From JAOUGY01 sp963792365 (lineage in GTDB: Bacteria; Actinomycetota; Acidimicrobiia; Spongiisociales; ZC4RG35), in the NCBI GenBank assembly GCA_963792365.1, contig CAWBVW010000001.1, forward strand, positions 806,001 to 870,000: a DNA stretch of 64,000 nt, given 5' to 3'. Positions within the stretch are counted from its first letter, which is position 1, and every line of letters starts with the position of its first letter. Position numbers and translations under genes: made by a program. Under the pieces are notes generated by a model. That model ran no database searches. It was not told the origin of the DNA and saw nothing but the letters and a program-made list of their open reading frames with translations. Shown in pieces: positions 52,059 to 61,043 of this stretch.

Positions 52059-52900
52059 ACCAGCCCCGTTCTCGTGTAGGTCTCGGGACGACGGTCACGG
52101 TAGAACTGCCAGTAGTTTCTCGTCTCCTCGATCATCGTGAGATCGAGGTCACGTACGACGACCGCGTCGGTGTCGTCGGACGCCATGTCCCCGACCATAC
52201 GAGCCCGTGGATCGACGAAGTACGAGGATCCGTAGTACTCGGTCCCTTCGTGAGGGTCGATCCCAACGCGGTTGATGGCCCCGACGAAATACTCGTTGGC
52301 GACAGCCGCCGCCGGCTGTTCCAGCTGCCATAGGTACATCGAATGTCCGCGCGTCGTGGCCGACGGGTTGAAGACGATCTTGGCCCCCGCCAGGCCGAGT
52401 TCGCGCCAGCCTTCTGGGAAGTGCCGGTCGTAGCAGATGTAGACGCCGACCCGTCCGACTGCGGTGTCGAAGACGGGGTACCCCAAGTTCCCCGGTCGGA
52501 AGTAGAACTTCTCCCAAAACCCCTGCACCTGGGGGATGTGGACCTTGCGGTACTTCCCGAGAAACGTTCCGTCGGCGTCGATGACGCCTGCGGTGTTGTA
52601 GTAGGTGCCCTCGTCCTCCACCTCGAACATCGGCACGACGAGGACCATGGCCGTCTCGCGTGCAAGCTCGACCATGCGCCGGAACGTCGGTCCGTCCGGC
52701 ATCGCCTCTGCGTATGAGAAGAGCGACCGGTCCTGGACCGCGCAGAAATACGGCGTCGAGAAGATCTCCTGGAAGCAGAGAACCTGTGCCCCCTGCTCGG
52801 CGGCCGAGCGTGCGAGGCCCACCTGCTTGTCGACCATCGACTCGACGTCACCTGTCCACGCGGCCTGTACCAGAGCGGCACGAACGTTTTGACTCATCAT
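52055..52900 (-). CDS. nitrilase-superfamily amidohydrolase (beta-ureidopropionase-like)
   Basis: 281 aa. Catalytic triad E45 (CFQEIFSTPYF), K119 (KYRKVHIPQ), C156 (YICYDRHFPEG). The sequence style (WEKFYFRPGNLGYPVFD, NPSATTRG) is that of N-carbamoyl-beta-alanine or N-carbamoylputrescine amidases. Start at 52900 (ATGATG) behind GAGGAAC. It heads a minus-strand run with the thiamine-binding protein and two PLP enzymes. Confidence 0.85.
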   Translation of the reverse strand: MMSQNVRAALVQAAWTGDVESMVDKQVGLARSAAEQGAQVLCFQEIFSTPYFCAVQDRSLFSYAEAMPDGPTFRRMVELARETAMVLVVPMFEVEDEGTYYNTAGVIDADGTFLGKYRKVHIPQVQGFWEKFYFRPGNLGYPVFDTAVGRVGVYICYDRHFPEGWRELGLAGAKIVFNPSATTRGHSMYLWQLEQPAAAVANEYFVGAINRVGIDPHEGTEYYGSSYFVDPRARMVGDMASDDTDAVVVRDLDLTMIEETRNYWQFYRDRRPETYTRTGLV

Positions 52901-53018
52901 GTTCCTCGCAAGCTGGTTGTCGTGCCCCGGCAATGGGGGCCGCCATCCATGAAGTGTATAGCGCTCGGGCATGTCGTCCGGATCGGTCGAAAGCACCTCT
53001 CGGTCGTAAGATCGAACC

Positions 53019-53996
53019 GTGGGAACAGCTCAAACACGGGTGTATGTCGACGGCCGGCTCGAGTCGGACGGCGTCCCTGTCGCCGAGCTCAGCGGGACAG
53101 TCGGGCGGCCTGGCGCCGTCGTGTGGGTGGATCTGGAGCAGCCGAGTCGAGATGAACTCCACGAGCTGGCACAGGAGCTCGGACTCCACGAGTTGGCGGT
53201 CGAAGATGCGCTCGAGCCGCATCAGCGCTCCAAGCTCGATCGCTACGCGACCCACTCCTTTCTCTCGTGCCACCAGGTGAAGATATCCGGCCCAGTGCCG
53301 TCGCTCGCCTCCACCGAGGTCGACGTGTTCATCGGGGACCACTGGCTCGTGACAGTGCGGCAGCACCCAGGACTGGCCGTCGACGAGTTGCGTCGGCGAT
53401 GGGACCGCAACCCAGAGCTGTCACAGTTCGGGGTCGGCTTCTTGCTGCATGGCCTGCTCGACTTCATCGTGGACGGCTACTTCACGGCCATCGAGGTCTT
53501 CGACGACTACTACGACGACGTGATGGACGGGATCTTTGCCGAACGACCGATGGAGCCAGACACTCAGCGGACGTGGTTCGAGGCGCGCAGGGCACTGCTT
53601 CACTTTCACCGTCTGGTGACCCCGCTCCGCGAGGCGGTCAACTCGCTCATGCGGAGCGAGCAGGAGATCATCGCCGAACGGATGTACCCGTACTACCAGG
53701 ACATCTATGACCATATCTTGCGAGTGGGTGAGGCGACCGATTCCCTCAGAGAACTGGCGAGCACGGTCGTCGAGGCCAATCTGAGCCTTCGCGACTACCG
53801 ACAGAACCAGATCATGAAGAAGGTGACCAGTTGGGCGGCCATCATCGCCGTCCCCACACTGGTCACGGGTTTCTACGGCATGAACGTGCCGTACCCGGGC
53901 GACGGCACCCCTGGCGGTGTCGTCTGGTCGATCGGATTGATGCTGGCGAGCTCGCTGGCTTTGTACGGCCTGTTCAAGAAGCGGGACTGGTTGTAG
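53019..53996 (+). CDS. corA: CorA-family magnesium/divalent cation channel
   Basis: 325 aa. A soluble N-terminal domain, a long helix, and two C-terminal membrane segments with the selectivity motif GFYGMNVP; the cytosolic end is KKRDWL. The GTG at 53019 has a TAAGAT box ending 6 nt upstream, a leaderless configuration. Confidence 0.94.
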   Translation: MGTAQTRVYVDGRLESDGVPVAELSGTVGRPGAVVWVDLEQPSRDELHELAQELGLHELAVEDALEPHQRSKLDRYATHSFLSCHQVKISGPVPSLASTEVDVFIGDHWLVTVRQHPGLAVDELRRRWDRNPELSQFGVGFLLHGLLDFIVDGYFTAIEVFDDYYDDVMDGIFAERPMEPDTQRTWFEARRALLHFHRLVTPLREAVNSLMRSEQEIIAERMYPYYQDIYDHILRVGEATDSLRELASTVVEANLSLRDYRQNQIMKKVTSWAAIIAVPTLVTGFYGMNVPYPGDGTPGGVVWSIGLMLASSLALYGLFKKRDWL

Positions 53997-54045
53997 CCAC
54001 ATCGAGGTCACTCGTGGCCGGATCCCGTTTCGTTATCGTCTGTTG

Positions 54046-54414
54046 ATGACCTCCATCGCTCGACTTGCTCTTGCTGCGCTCGACTGTCCCGATCCGACTG
54101 CATTGGCCGGGTTCTACAGCTCGATCACGGGTTGGCCTGTCGGCAAGGCCCAGGAGGACTGGATAGAGCTGGATTCCGGTGGTGGCGTCACCATCGCATT
54201 CCAACTGTCGCCGAATCACCGGCCCCCGGTGTGGCCGGGCGACGAGCACCCCCAGCAGCTCCATCTGGATTTCGATGTGAGCGATCTCGACGATGCGGAA
54301 CGAAGGGTGCTGGCGATCGGAGCCCGAAAGGCCGAGTTCCAACCTGAGCCGGACTCGTTTCGGGTGTATCTCGATCCGGCAGGCCATCCTTTCTGTTTGG
54401 TGCTCGAACACTGA
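54046..54414 (+). CDS. VOC-family (glyoxalase-like) protein
   Basis: 122 aa. Two beta-alpha-beta-beta-beta units: LALAALDCPDPTALAGFYSSITGWPVG and LHLDFDVSDLDDAERRVLAIGA, ending RVYLDPAGHPFCLVLEH. This matches the Glyoxalase_6 style common in Actinobacteria; the substrate is unknown. TATCGT lies 6 nt before the ATG (54034-54039). Confidence 0.85.
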   Translation: MTSIARLALAALDCPDPTALAGFYSSITGWPVGKAQEDWIELDSGGGVTIAFQLSPNHRPPVWPGDEHPQQLHLDFDVSDLDDAERRVLAIGARKAEFQPEPDSFRVYLDPAGHPFCLVLEH

Positions 54415-54500
54415 TCCGATGCCGACGAGTCGACCAGAGACACAACCACATGCAGCATCGGTTGAGCGCGCCCCGCCGTTGACCGTGCAACCATCGCGTC

Positions 54501-55298
54501 ATGGAACTTCATGACAAGGTGGTGATCGTGACCGGTGGCGCCAACGGGATCGGCGCCGCGCTCAGCAAACGCTTCGTCCAAGAGGGAGCCGCCGAGGTGG
54601 TGATCGCCGACCTGGATGCAGAAGCGGCCATCGCGCACGCTGAAGCCATCGGGGCGACCGGGATCGGTTTGGACGTGACCGACGAGGAGGCGACACAGGA
54701 CCTCGTCGCAGACGTAGAGCGGAGGCACGGCCGGATCGATCTGTTCTGCGCCAATGCCGGTATTGCAGCACCTCAAGGCCTCGAGATGTCCAACGAGCTC
54801 TGGCAGAAGACCTGGGAAGTCAACGTGTTGTCCCACGTGTACGCGGCTCGGGCAGTTCTGCCGGGTATGCTGGCTCGCCGCGACGGCTACTTTCTCGCCA
54901 CGGCGTCTGCTGCTGGCCTGCTGACGAACATCGGCGCAGCCGCGTATTCGGTGACGAAGCATGGAGCCTTGGCTCTGGCCGAGTGGCTGTCGGTGACCTA
55001 CGGCGATCAGGGCCTGAAGGTCTCGGCCCTCTGCCCCCAATTCGTCGAGACGCGCATGATCAGCGACTTCTCGACCAGCGACATGGACGATTCGTTCATC
55101 AGGGCAGTCGCCATCACGCCCGAGGAGGTGGCGCAACGGGTGGTGGAGGGGATCTCCGCCGAGCGCTTCCTCATACTCCCTCACCCCGAGGTCCAGACCT
55201 ACTTCCAGAACAAGGCCGGCGACCACGACCGCTGGATAGGCGGGATGCGCAAGCTCCAACGCTCCTGGATGCCCGACGCAGCGGCGCCACCGAGCTGA
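54501..55298 (+). CDS. short-chain dehydrogenase/reductase
   Basis: 265 aa. Cofactor loop VTGGANGIGAAL with D at VIADLDAEA (NAD preference likely), NAG motif CANAGIA, catalytic Ser in TASAAGLL and YSVTK. The C-terminal FQNKAGDHDRWIGGMRKLQ is found in SDRs next to acyl-CoA carboxylase or dehydrogenase genes. It ends 25 bp before the carboxylase operator. Confidence 0.9.
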   Translation: MELHDKVVIVTGGANGIGAALSKRFVQEGAAEVVIADLDAEAAIAHAEAIGATGIGLDVTDEEATQDLVADVERRHGRIDLFCANAGIAAPQGLEMSNELWQKTWEVNVLSHVYAARAVLPGMLARRDGYFLATASAAGLLTNIGAAAYSVTKHGALALAEWLSVTYGDQGLKVSALCPQFVETRMISDFSTSDMDDSFIRAVAITPEEVAQRVVEGISAERFLILPHPEVQTYFQNKAGDHDRWIGGMRKLQRSWMPDAAAPPS

Positions 55299-55323
55299 AC
55301 GGGAGTGCGATCCGCACCCGACG

Positions 55324-55341
55324 ACCGAGCGATCGCTCGGT
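55324..55341. promoter_or_regulatory. palindromic operator of the biotin carboxylase gene
   Basis: ACCGAGCGATCGCTCGGT, identical to the core at 45997-46014. It ends 9 bp before the -10 box TACCCT (55351-55356), the same geometry as at the carboxyltransferase gene. Confidence 0.75.
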
Positions 55342-55350
55342 GGTAGCGGC

Positions 55351-55356
55351 TACCCT
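55351..55356 (+). promoter_or_regulatory. -10 box of the biotin carboxylase gene
   Basis: TACCCT, 9 nt before the ATG at 55366. Confidence 0.5.
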
Positions 55357-55365
55357 CGCGTTCCG

Positions 55366-57339
55366 ATGATCTCAAAGCTGCTTGTTGCCAATCGGGGCGA
55401 GATCGCGCGTCGGATCTTCCGGACCGCTTCGTCGATGGGCATCGGGACCGTTGCGGTCTTCTCCGACCCCGATTCGGGCTCGCCGTTCGTGACCGAGGCC
55501 GACGAGGCGATCGCGCTCGGCGGCGCAACGCCCTCCGAGTCCTATCTCCGGATCGACGCCATCGTCGACGCCGCCCAACGGGCGGGAGCCGACGCCGTCC
55601 ATCCTGGATACGGATTCCTGGCGGAGAATGCAGAACTCGCCCGGGCCGTCATCGGTGCCGGGCTCACGTGGATCGGCCCTTCGCCCGCGGCCATCGAGAC
55701 GATGGGGTCGAAACTCGAGTCGAAGCGCATGGTGACCGAGGTGGGGGTTCCGACGCTGCCGAGCATCGATGTGACGGGGTTCGACGACGACGCCATCGCC
55801 GCCGCCGGCGATCGAGTCGGATATGCCGTGCTGGTCAAGGCCTCTGCCGGCGGAGGAGGAAAGGGAATGCGCATCGTGCGCAGCCCGGACTCACTCGCAG
55901 AGGCGGTGGTGGGTGCTCGCCGAGAGGCAGCATCGGCCTTCGGTGACGACACGGTCTTTCTGGAGCGGTATCTCGATTCCCCGCGCCATGTCGAGATCCA
56001 GGTCTTCGGCGACCAACACGGACAGGTCGTGAGCCTGTTCGAAAGGGAATGCTCCATCCAGAGACGACATCAAAAGATTGTCGAGGAGTCGCCCTCTCCT
56101 GCGGTCGACGGCGACCTCCGCGAGCGAATGTGCGCCGCCGCGGTGACCGTGGCCCGCACCGTCGACTACGTCGGCGCCGGAACCGTGGAGTTCCTGGTCC
56201 AGGACGGGGTTTTCTACTTCCTGGAGATGAACACGCGCCTCCAGGTCGAACATCCGGTCACGGAAGCGATCACCGGGATCGATCTGGTCCGACTCCAGAT
56301 CCTGGTCGCACAGGGCCTTCCCCTGCCCCCGGAGGCCCTCAACCCCACGATGACCGGGCATGCCATCGAAGTGCGGCTCTACGCCGAGGATGCCGCCAAT
56401 GGTTTCCTCCCGGTCTCCGGACACCTCGACAGGTTCGGATTCCCCGACGTCCCGGGGCTTCGGGTGGACTCCGGCGTCGAGGACGGATCGAACATCAGCG
56501 TCCACTACGACCCGATGCTCGCAAAGGTGATCATGTGGGCGCCCACTCGGGAGGAGGCCGCCGCCGGTCTGGCCACTGCGCTGGCCCGTGCGTCGATTCA
56601 CGGGTCGGTGACGAATCGTGATCTGCTGGTGCGCGTGCTCCGCCATCCCGAGTTCCGGTCTGGTCAGACCGACACGCACTTCCTGGAGCGTCACGATCCG
56701 GCGTCCCTGGCTCGTCCGCTCATCGACGGTGTCGACCTCGAGCTTGCGCTGCTGGCGGCGGCGGTCGCTGCCCAGGCCGACAGGGTCACGTCGCGGAACA
56801 CCCTCGCCACCATCCCCTCGGGATGGAGGAACAACCCGAGTGGGTACCAAATCTCGGAATTCGGGGTCGAGACCCGCCAGCACACCGTCGGATACCGGTT
56901 CGACGCTCGGGGCACCGTGCACGCCATGATCGGCGGCCGAGAGACACAGGTGACACTGCACGAATGCACTCCTGATCGGGTCGGTATCGAGCTCGACGGA
57001 CATCTGCGGTGGTACGGGATCGACCGGCATGACCGGCGGCATCACATCGATGCACCCGGCGGGTCGATCAGCGCAACCGAACTCGAACGATTCCCGGCGA
57101 GCGAACGCGATGAGGAACCTGGGTCACTGAACGCACCCATGCCCGGCAGGGTTCTGGAAGTGCGGGTGTCGGATGGCGACGCCGTCTCGGATGGGGCTCC
57201 GATCGTCGTGTTGGAAGCGATGAAGATGGAGCACACGCTCAGGGCTCCCTTCCAGGGTGTGGTCAGGAGCGTACGGGTGCAGCCGGGCGATCAAGTCGAA
57301 GCAGATCAAATCCTCGTGATCGTCGAAGAACAAGACTGA
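55366..57339 (+). CDS. accA: acyl-CoA carboxylase, biotin carboxylase/BCCP (alpha) subunit
   Basis: 657 aa. The biotin carboxylase domain has KLLVANRGEIARRIFRT, HPGYGFLAENAELARA, KASAGGGGKGMRIV (ATP grasp), RECSIQRRHQKIVEE and FLEMNTRLQVEHPVTE. A linker (BT) domain of about 120 residues follows. The BCCP domain biotinylates K620 (VLEAMKMEHTL). It supplies carboxybiotin to the beta subunit encoded at 46037, as the shared operator suggests. Confidence 0.95.
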   Translation: MISKLLVANRGEIARRIFRTASSMGIGTVAVFSDPDSGSPFVTEADEAIALGGATPSESYLRIDAIVDAAQRAGADAVHPGYGFLAENAELARAVIGAGLTWIGPSPAAIETMGSKLESKRMVTEVGVPTLPSIDVTGFDDDAIAAAGDRVGYAVLVKASAGGGGKGMRIVRSPDSLAEAVVGARREAASAFGDDTVFLERYLDSPRHVEIQVFGDQHGQVVSLFERECSIQRRHQKIVEESPSPAVDGDLRERMCAAAVTVARTVDYVGAGTVEFLVQDGVFYFLEMNTRLQVEHPVTEAITGIDLVRLQILVAQGLPLPPEALNPTMTGHAIEVRLYAEDAANGFLPVSGHLDRFGFPDVPGLRVDSGVEDGSNISVHYDPMLAKVIMWAPTREEAAAGLATALARASIHGSVTNRDLLVRVLRHPEFRSGQTDTHFLERHDPASLARPLIDGVDLELALLAAAVAAQADRVTSRNTLATIPSGWRNNPSGYQISEFGVETRQHTVGYRFDARGTVHAMIGGRETQVTLHECTPDRVGIELDGHLRWYGIDRHDRRHHIDAPGGSISATELERFPASERDEEPGSLNAPMPGRVLEVRVSDGDAVSDGAPIVVLEAMKMEHTLRAPFQGVVRSVRVQPGDQVEADQILVIVEEQD

Positions 57340-57350
57340 CCGGGTCAGTC
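57334..57350. terminator. palindrome across two convergent stop codons
   Basis: GACTGACC-G-GGTCAGTC covers the TGA of the biotin carboxylase gene and the stop of the 57345 gene. It is compact and may serve as a bidirectional terminator; there is no U run. Confidence 0.45.
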
Positions 57351-57941
57351 CTTCGTTCGGAGATCGATGACCCGTCCGTCTTCGCCTCCGGGCAGAGCGA
57401 CTGCCATGTAGGAGACGCGATCGAGTTCAACCGGCTCCACGTGGGTCCGACAGATCGACTCGACGGCTTCGACCGTGGTGCGGTGCGCCGTGTCCCGGTG
57501 CAGGGTGGGCGCATCCCACACGAGCACCTCGGCTCGGCGGAGATGGGCTTCGGCCACGCTCTTCTTTCGCATGCCGTCCAACACACCGGGACGGGTGGGG
57601 TGGGCCACACCTGCGATCACATACCAGAGGGTGCCGGCGGAGACCTCGGTCGGGTATCGAGCGCTGAAGAACTCCGAGGTGATCCCAGGGACGAGGTCCA
57701 ACTCGTTGGTGAGGAAGGAGACCCCGATCAACTCCTCGTCGTCGTACCCCAGGATCTTGACGACCGAGGATCGTTCCAACAGGCGAAGGAAATCCTCGAG
57801 ATCTCGCATTGCAGTGGCAGCCGTCAGCGCCCCGAGCGTTTGACCCCATACGGTGTGTAGTGCGATCGCCGCCGCTCTCGTCGACGTTTCGACCAGCCGG
57901 CGAGTCTCATAGGTTGTGCCGATACGAGCGACGGTTGACAT
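57345..57941 (-). CDS. hypothetical protein, possibly GNAT-fold
   Basis: 198 aa from ATG 57941 with GAAGGGA upstream. It contains VKILGYDDEELIGVSFLTNELDLVPGIT, SAGTLWYVIAGVAHPTRPGVLDGM and YMAVALPGG. The beta-strand pattern around IGVSFLTN resembles N-acyltransferases, but no acetyl-CoA loop is evident. Unrecognised otherwise. Confidence 0.6.
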   Translation of the reverse strand: MSTVARIGTTYETRRLVETSTRAAAIALHTVWGQTLGALTAATAMRDLEDFLRLLERSSVVKILGYDDEELIGVSFLTNELDLVPGITSEFFSARYPTEVSAGTLWYVIAGVAHPTRPGVLDGMRKKSVAEAHLRRAEVLVWDAPTLHRDTAHRTTVEAVESICRTHVEPVELDRVSYMAVALPGGEDGRVIDLRTKD

Positions 57942-58065
57942 CGCTGTCCCTTCGGCGGCTCTCTCCCACCGGACAAGGTAGACGCCGCCGCTCCGCGCCT
58001 CAAGAGAAGGCGCCAATTTGATCCCTCCAGACCATGCCGATCATCCCTCTCCGTATGCTGGCGTC

Positions 58066-58956
58066 ATGGCAGACATGATCGGATATGTGGGATTGGGGAT
58101 CATGGGCGGAGGGATGGCAGCGAACCTGCTGCGCTCCGGGCACGAGGTCGTCGTCTGGAACAGAACGGCGTCCCGCGCCCAGCCGCTGGTCGAGGCCGGA
58201 GCACGGCAGGCACGCAGCCCTGCGGAGGTGGCCGACATCGCCGACATCGTGATGATCTGTGTTTCGGACACACCCGACGTGGAAGCCGTCGTGACCGGAA
58301 GCGACGGCATCCTCGACGGTCTCGACGCCGGTGAGCTGGTGGTCGATCATTCGACCATCAGTCCCTCGGCAACCAGGGAGCTCGCCGAGGCCGTGGCGGC
58401 GAAGGGCGCATCATGGATCGACGCCCCGGTGAGCGGAGGCTCAGAAGGCGCGGAGCGGGGCACGCTGTCGATCATGGTCGGCGGGTCCGAGGAGGACGTG
58501 GCACGAGCTCGCCCCTATCTCGAGTCCTACGGCACCACGATCACCCATGTCGGGGAAGTGGGCGCCGGTCAGTCGGTGAAGCTGGTCAATCAGATCCTCG
58601 TCGTGGTCAATCAGCTGGCCGTCTCGGAAGCGCTCCTGTTCGCCAAGGCAGCGGGATTGGATCTCCAGGCGACGCTCGACGCCGTGGTCGGCGGCGCCGG
58701 CGGCTCGTGGATGCTCGCCAATCGTGGGCCTCAGATGATCGCCGACGACTGGCGACCGGGGTTCACCATCGACTTGCAGCAGAAGGACCTGCGCCTCGTG
58801 CTCGAAGCAGCCGATGAACTCCAGTTCCCCGTTTTGGCGACCTCGCTGGTTCATCAGCTCTACCTGGCGCTTCAGCGGTCGGGCATGGGAAACAAAGGCA
58901 ATCACGCGCTGGTCAAGGCCCTCGAGGGCATGGCAGGACTCGGATTGAACGGTTGA
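58066..58956 (+). CDS. 3-hydroxyisobutyrate-dehydrogenase-family oxidoreductase
   Basis: 296 aa beta-hydroxyacid dehydrogenase. Cofactor loop IGYVGLGIMGGGMAANLLRSGH, substrate motif DAPVSGGSEGA, catalytic Lys in GAGQSVKLVNQILV. It could act on 3-hydroxyisobutyrate, tartronate semialdehyde or a glyoxylate relative. A TATGCT box ends 6 nt before the ATG (58054-58059). Confidence 0.92.
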   Translation: MADMIGYVGLGIMGGGMAANLLRSGHEVVVWNRTASRAQPLVEAGARQARSPAEVADIADIVMICVSDTPDVEAVVTGSDGILDGLDAGELVVDHSTISPSATRELAEAVAAKGASWIDAPVSGGSEGAERGTLSIMVGGSEEDVARARPYLESYGTTITHVGEVGAGQSVKLVNQILVVVNQLAVSEALLFAKAAGLDLQATLDAVVGGAGGSWMLANRGPQMIADDWRPGFTIDLQQKDLRLVLEAADELQFPVLATSLVHQLYLALQRSGMGNKGNHALVKALEGMAGLGLNG

Positions 58957-59008
58957 GGTTCGATTCCCGCCGCCCGGGCAAGGCGATCCAGTCACTACCG
59001 TGCGAGAC

Positions 59009-59788
59009 ATGAAGGACGTCCTCGCCGATCTCGCAGCGGAACACGCCGACCTGGACGCGCTCGTGGCAGGCCTTGCCGACGACGAGTGGCACGTCGTCAC
59101 GCCATCGGAGCCCTGGACCATCCTCGACCAGATCGGACACCTCGCATTCTTCGACGAGAAGGTGGCTCTGAGTGCGGCAGATCCAGACGGTTTCAACGCC
59201 GAGCTCCAACGAGTCCTGGACGACGGCATCGACACCTACTTGTCGCAACACATCGACAAGGCGCGCGCAATGGCGCCCGGCGCGGTTCTGACGTGGTGGC
59301 GAGACGCTCGACAAGAGGCGATCGAGGCGCTTGGCGCCTGCGACGCTGATCAGCGACTCCCCTGGTTTGGGCCGCCAATGAGAGCCTCGAGTTCGGCCAT
59401 CGCACGGCTCATGGAGACGTGGGCTCATGGACTCGACGTCGCCGACGCCCTGGGTGTGTACCGGCAACCGACCGATCGTCTGTTCCGCGTGGCCGAGCTC
59501 GGCGTTCGCACGTTCCGGTTCTCGTTCGAGAATCGCGGACTGGAGGTACCCGAGGATCGGGTTCGTGTGGCGCTCAGAGGCCCAACCGGAAACACGCGTG
59601 TGTGGAACGACGACCAGGACCAGTCCGTGACCGGCCCGGTCGAGGAGTTCTGCGAGGTCATTGCGCAGCGCCGACATGTCGACGAAACCCACCTCGTCAC
59701 AGAAGGCGACCTGGCTCGCCGCTGGATGGAGATCGCTCAGGTGTTCGCCGGGCCGCCAGGGCCGGGCAGGACGCCGCGCTCCAATTGA
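59009..59788 (+). CDS. TIGR03084-type protein (DinB / mycothiol-dependent isomerase-like)
   Basis: 259 aa. WTILDQIGHLAFFDEKVALSAADPDGF, WWRDARQEAIEAL and ARLMETWAHGLDVADALG carry the three-His metal-site pattern of the maleylpyruvate-isomerase N-terminal/DinB fold. It may use mycothiol as cosubstrate; the reaction is unknown. TACCGT lies 7 nt before the ATG. Confidence 0.85.
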   Translation: MKDVLADLAAEHADLDALVAGLADDEWHVVTPSEPWTILDQIGHLAFFDEKVALSAADPDGFNAELQRVLDDGIDTYLSQHIDKARAMAPGAVLTWWRDARQEAIEALGACDADQRLPWFGPPMRASSSAIARLMETWAHGLDVADALGVYRQPTDRLFRVAELGVRTFRFSFENRGLEVPEDRVRVALRGPTGNTRVWNDDQDQSVTGPVEEFCEVIAQRRHVDETHLVTEGDLARRWMEIAQVFAGPPGPGRTPRSN

Positions 59789-59825
59789 TCGGCAGAGTCC
59801 GGGCCGCTACCCGATGTTGCGGCCA

Positions 59826-61001
59826 TCAATGCTCGTCAAGGGCATCTCTGAGAAGGGCTGCGTACAGCTCCGGTTCGGTCAAGAAGGAATCGTGACCTTT
59901 GTCGGAGTGCACGGTGAACCGGCGAACCGGGACGCCGGCCGATTTCAGCGTGGCGACCATCTGCTCCTGCTCGTCGGGGTAGAAGCAAACATCGGAGTCG
60001 ATCGTGAACACGTGCCATCGCTGATGGGTGCACCGTTCGAGCAGGTCGGCCAGGGCCTCTCCGCCCACGCCGACCTCGCCCACGAGATCAAACTGCTGCC
60101 ATTCGGTCATGATTCGCAAGTAGGTGTTGGCGTCGAATCGCTTCACGAACTTCTGACCCTGGTGAAGCATGTAGGACTCGAGAGGGTGACCCACCTGATA
60201 GCCGCCGAGGTTCTCGCGGCGAACAATCTCGTTGCGTGCACGTTCCCGCAGTGCATCGAGGCTCACGAACGTCTTGTGACCGATCATTCTGGCCAATGCC
60301 AGTCCCAGCTCAGGCCCGGGACCCGGGTAGAAGTCACCGCCTTTGAAATCCGGATCGGTGATGATCGCGAACATCTGCTCGAAGTTGTGGAGCACCTGCA
60401 GGCTGGTGACCTCGAGTCCGGCAGCAACCGGGATCACGGTCGAGACGAAGTCCGGGTACTTCGTCGCCAGCGCCGCACACATGAGGCCGCCCACCGAGCC
60501 CCCCGAGACAGCGTGAAGACGCCGAATTCCGATTTCTCGGAGCAACCTCACCTGGGAGTCCACGAGGTCGATCAGCGCCAACTGGGGAAAGCGCGAACCC
60601 CAGGGCTGACCGGTATCCGGATCGATGGTCGCCGGACCGGTCGACCCGTAGCACCCACCGAGGTAGTTGATACAGATGACCGCGAATCGGTCTGTGTCGA
60701 AGCCCTTGCCGGGGCCGATGAACCCGTCCCACCAGCCTTCGTGCATCTCTTCGGTCCAGCGCCCATCGAGACCGGGGACGTCGGGGTTGAACCCGGCGGC
60801 ATGCTGGGAGCCGGTGAGAGCGTGGAAGACGAGGATGACATTGCTGCCGTCGGGGTCGATCTCGCCGTACTGCTCGTACGCGAGCGTCACCTCCGGTATG
60901 ACGTCCCCGCGGTGCGTCACGAACTCCGCATCGAGGGTGTGAAAGCGAGTTTCGACCCTGCCGGCCGATCCCGTGGTGTGCATCGCCTCGCGGACCTCCA
61001 T
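59826..61001 (-). CDS. metX: homoserine O-acyltransferase MetX
   Basis: 391 aa alpha/beta hydrolase fold. Nucleophile S169 in AVSGGSVGGLM, plus an Asp in TIDSDVCFYP and H370 in DKGHDSF; NYLGGCYGSTGP is the oxyanion-side motif. It acetylates (or succinylates) homoserine for methionine synthesis. It sits behind a SAM riboswitch. ATG 61001 is given; ATG 60983 with GGAGG upstream is a credible alternative. Confidence 0.93.
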   Translation of the reverse strand: MEVREAMHTTGSAGRVETRFHTLDAEFVTHRGDVIPEVTLAYEQYGEIDPDGSNVILVFHALTGSQHAAGFNPDVPGLDGRWTEEMHEGWWDGFIGPGKGFDTDRFAVICINYLGGCYGSTGPATIDPDTGQPWGSRFPQLALIDLVDSQVRLLREIGIRRLHAVSGGSVGGLMCAALATKYPDFVSTVIPVAAGLEVTSLQVLHNFEQMFAIITDPDFKGGDFYPGPGPELGLALARMIGHKTFVSLDALRERARNEIVRRENLGGYQVGHPLESYMLHQGQKFVKRFDANTYLRIMTEWQQFDLVGEVGVGGEALADLLERCTHQRWHVFTIDSDVCFYPDEQEQMVATLKSAGVPVRRFTVHSDKGHDSFLTEPELYAALLRDALDEH

Positions 61002-61015
61002 TCGTCAGCGCTCTG

Positions 61016-61043
61016 CGCCGCAAACGGTCTTCCGTCGCCGGCG
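61016..61043 (-). terminator. expression-platform hairpin between SAM riboswitch and metX
   Basis: On the minus strand CGCCG-GCG-ACGG-AAGA-CCGT-TTG-CGGCG folds into a hairpin immediately after the aptamer and about 15 nt before metX. Without a U run it may act on translation or as a weak terminator. Confidence 0.5.

Noticed and set aside
58955..58980. tRNA-like GGTTCGATTCC string
   Set aside because: The flanks do not form a T-stem or acceptor stem, and no anticodon arm exists upstream.
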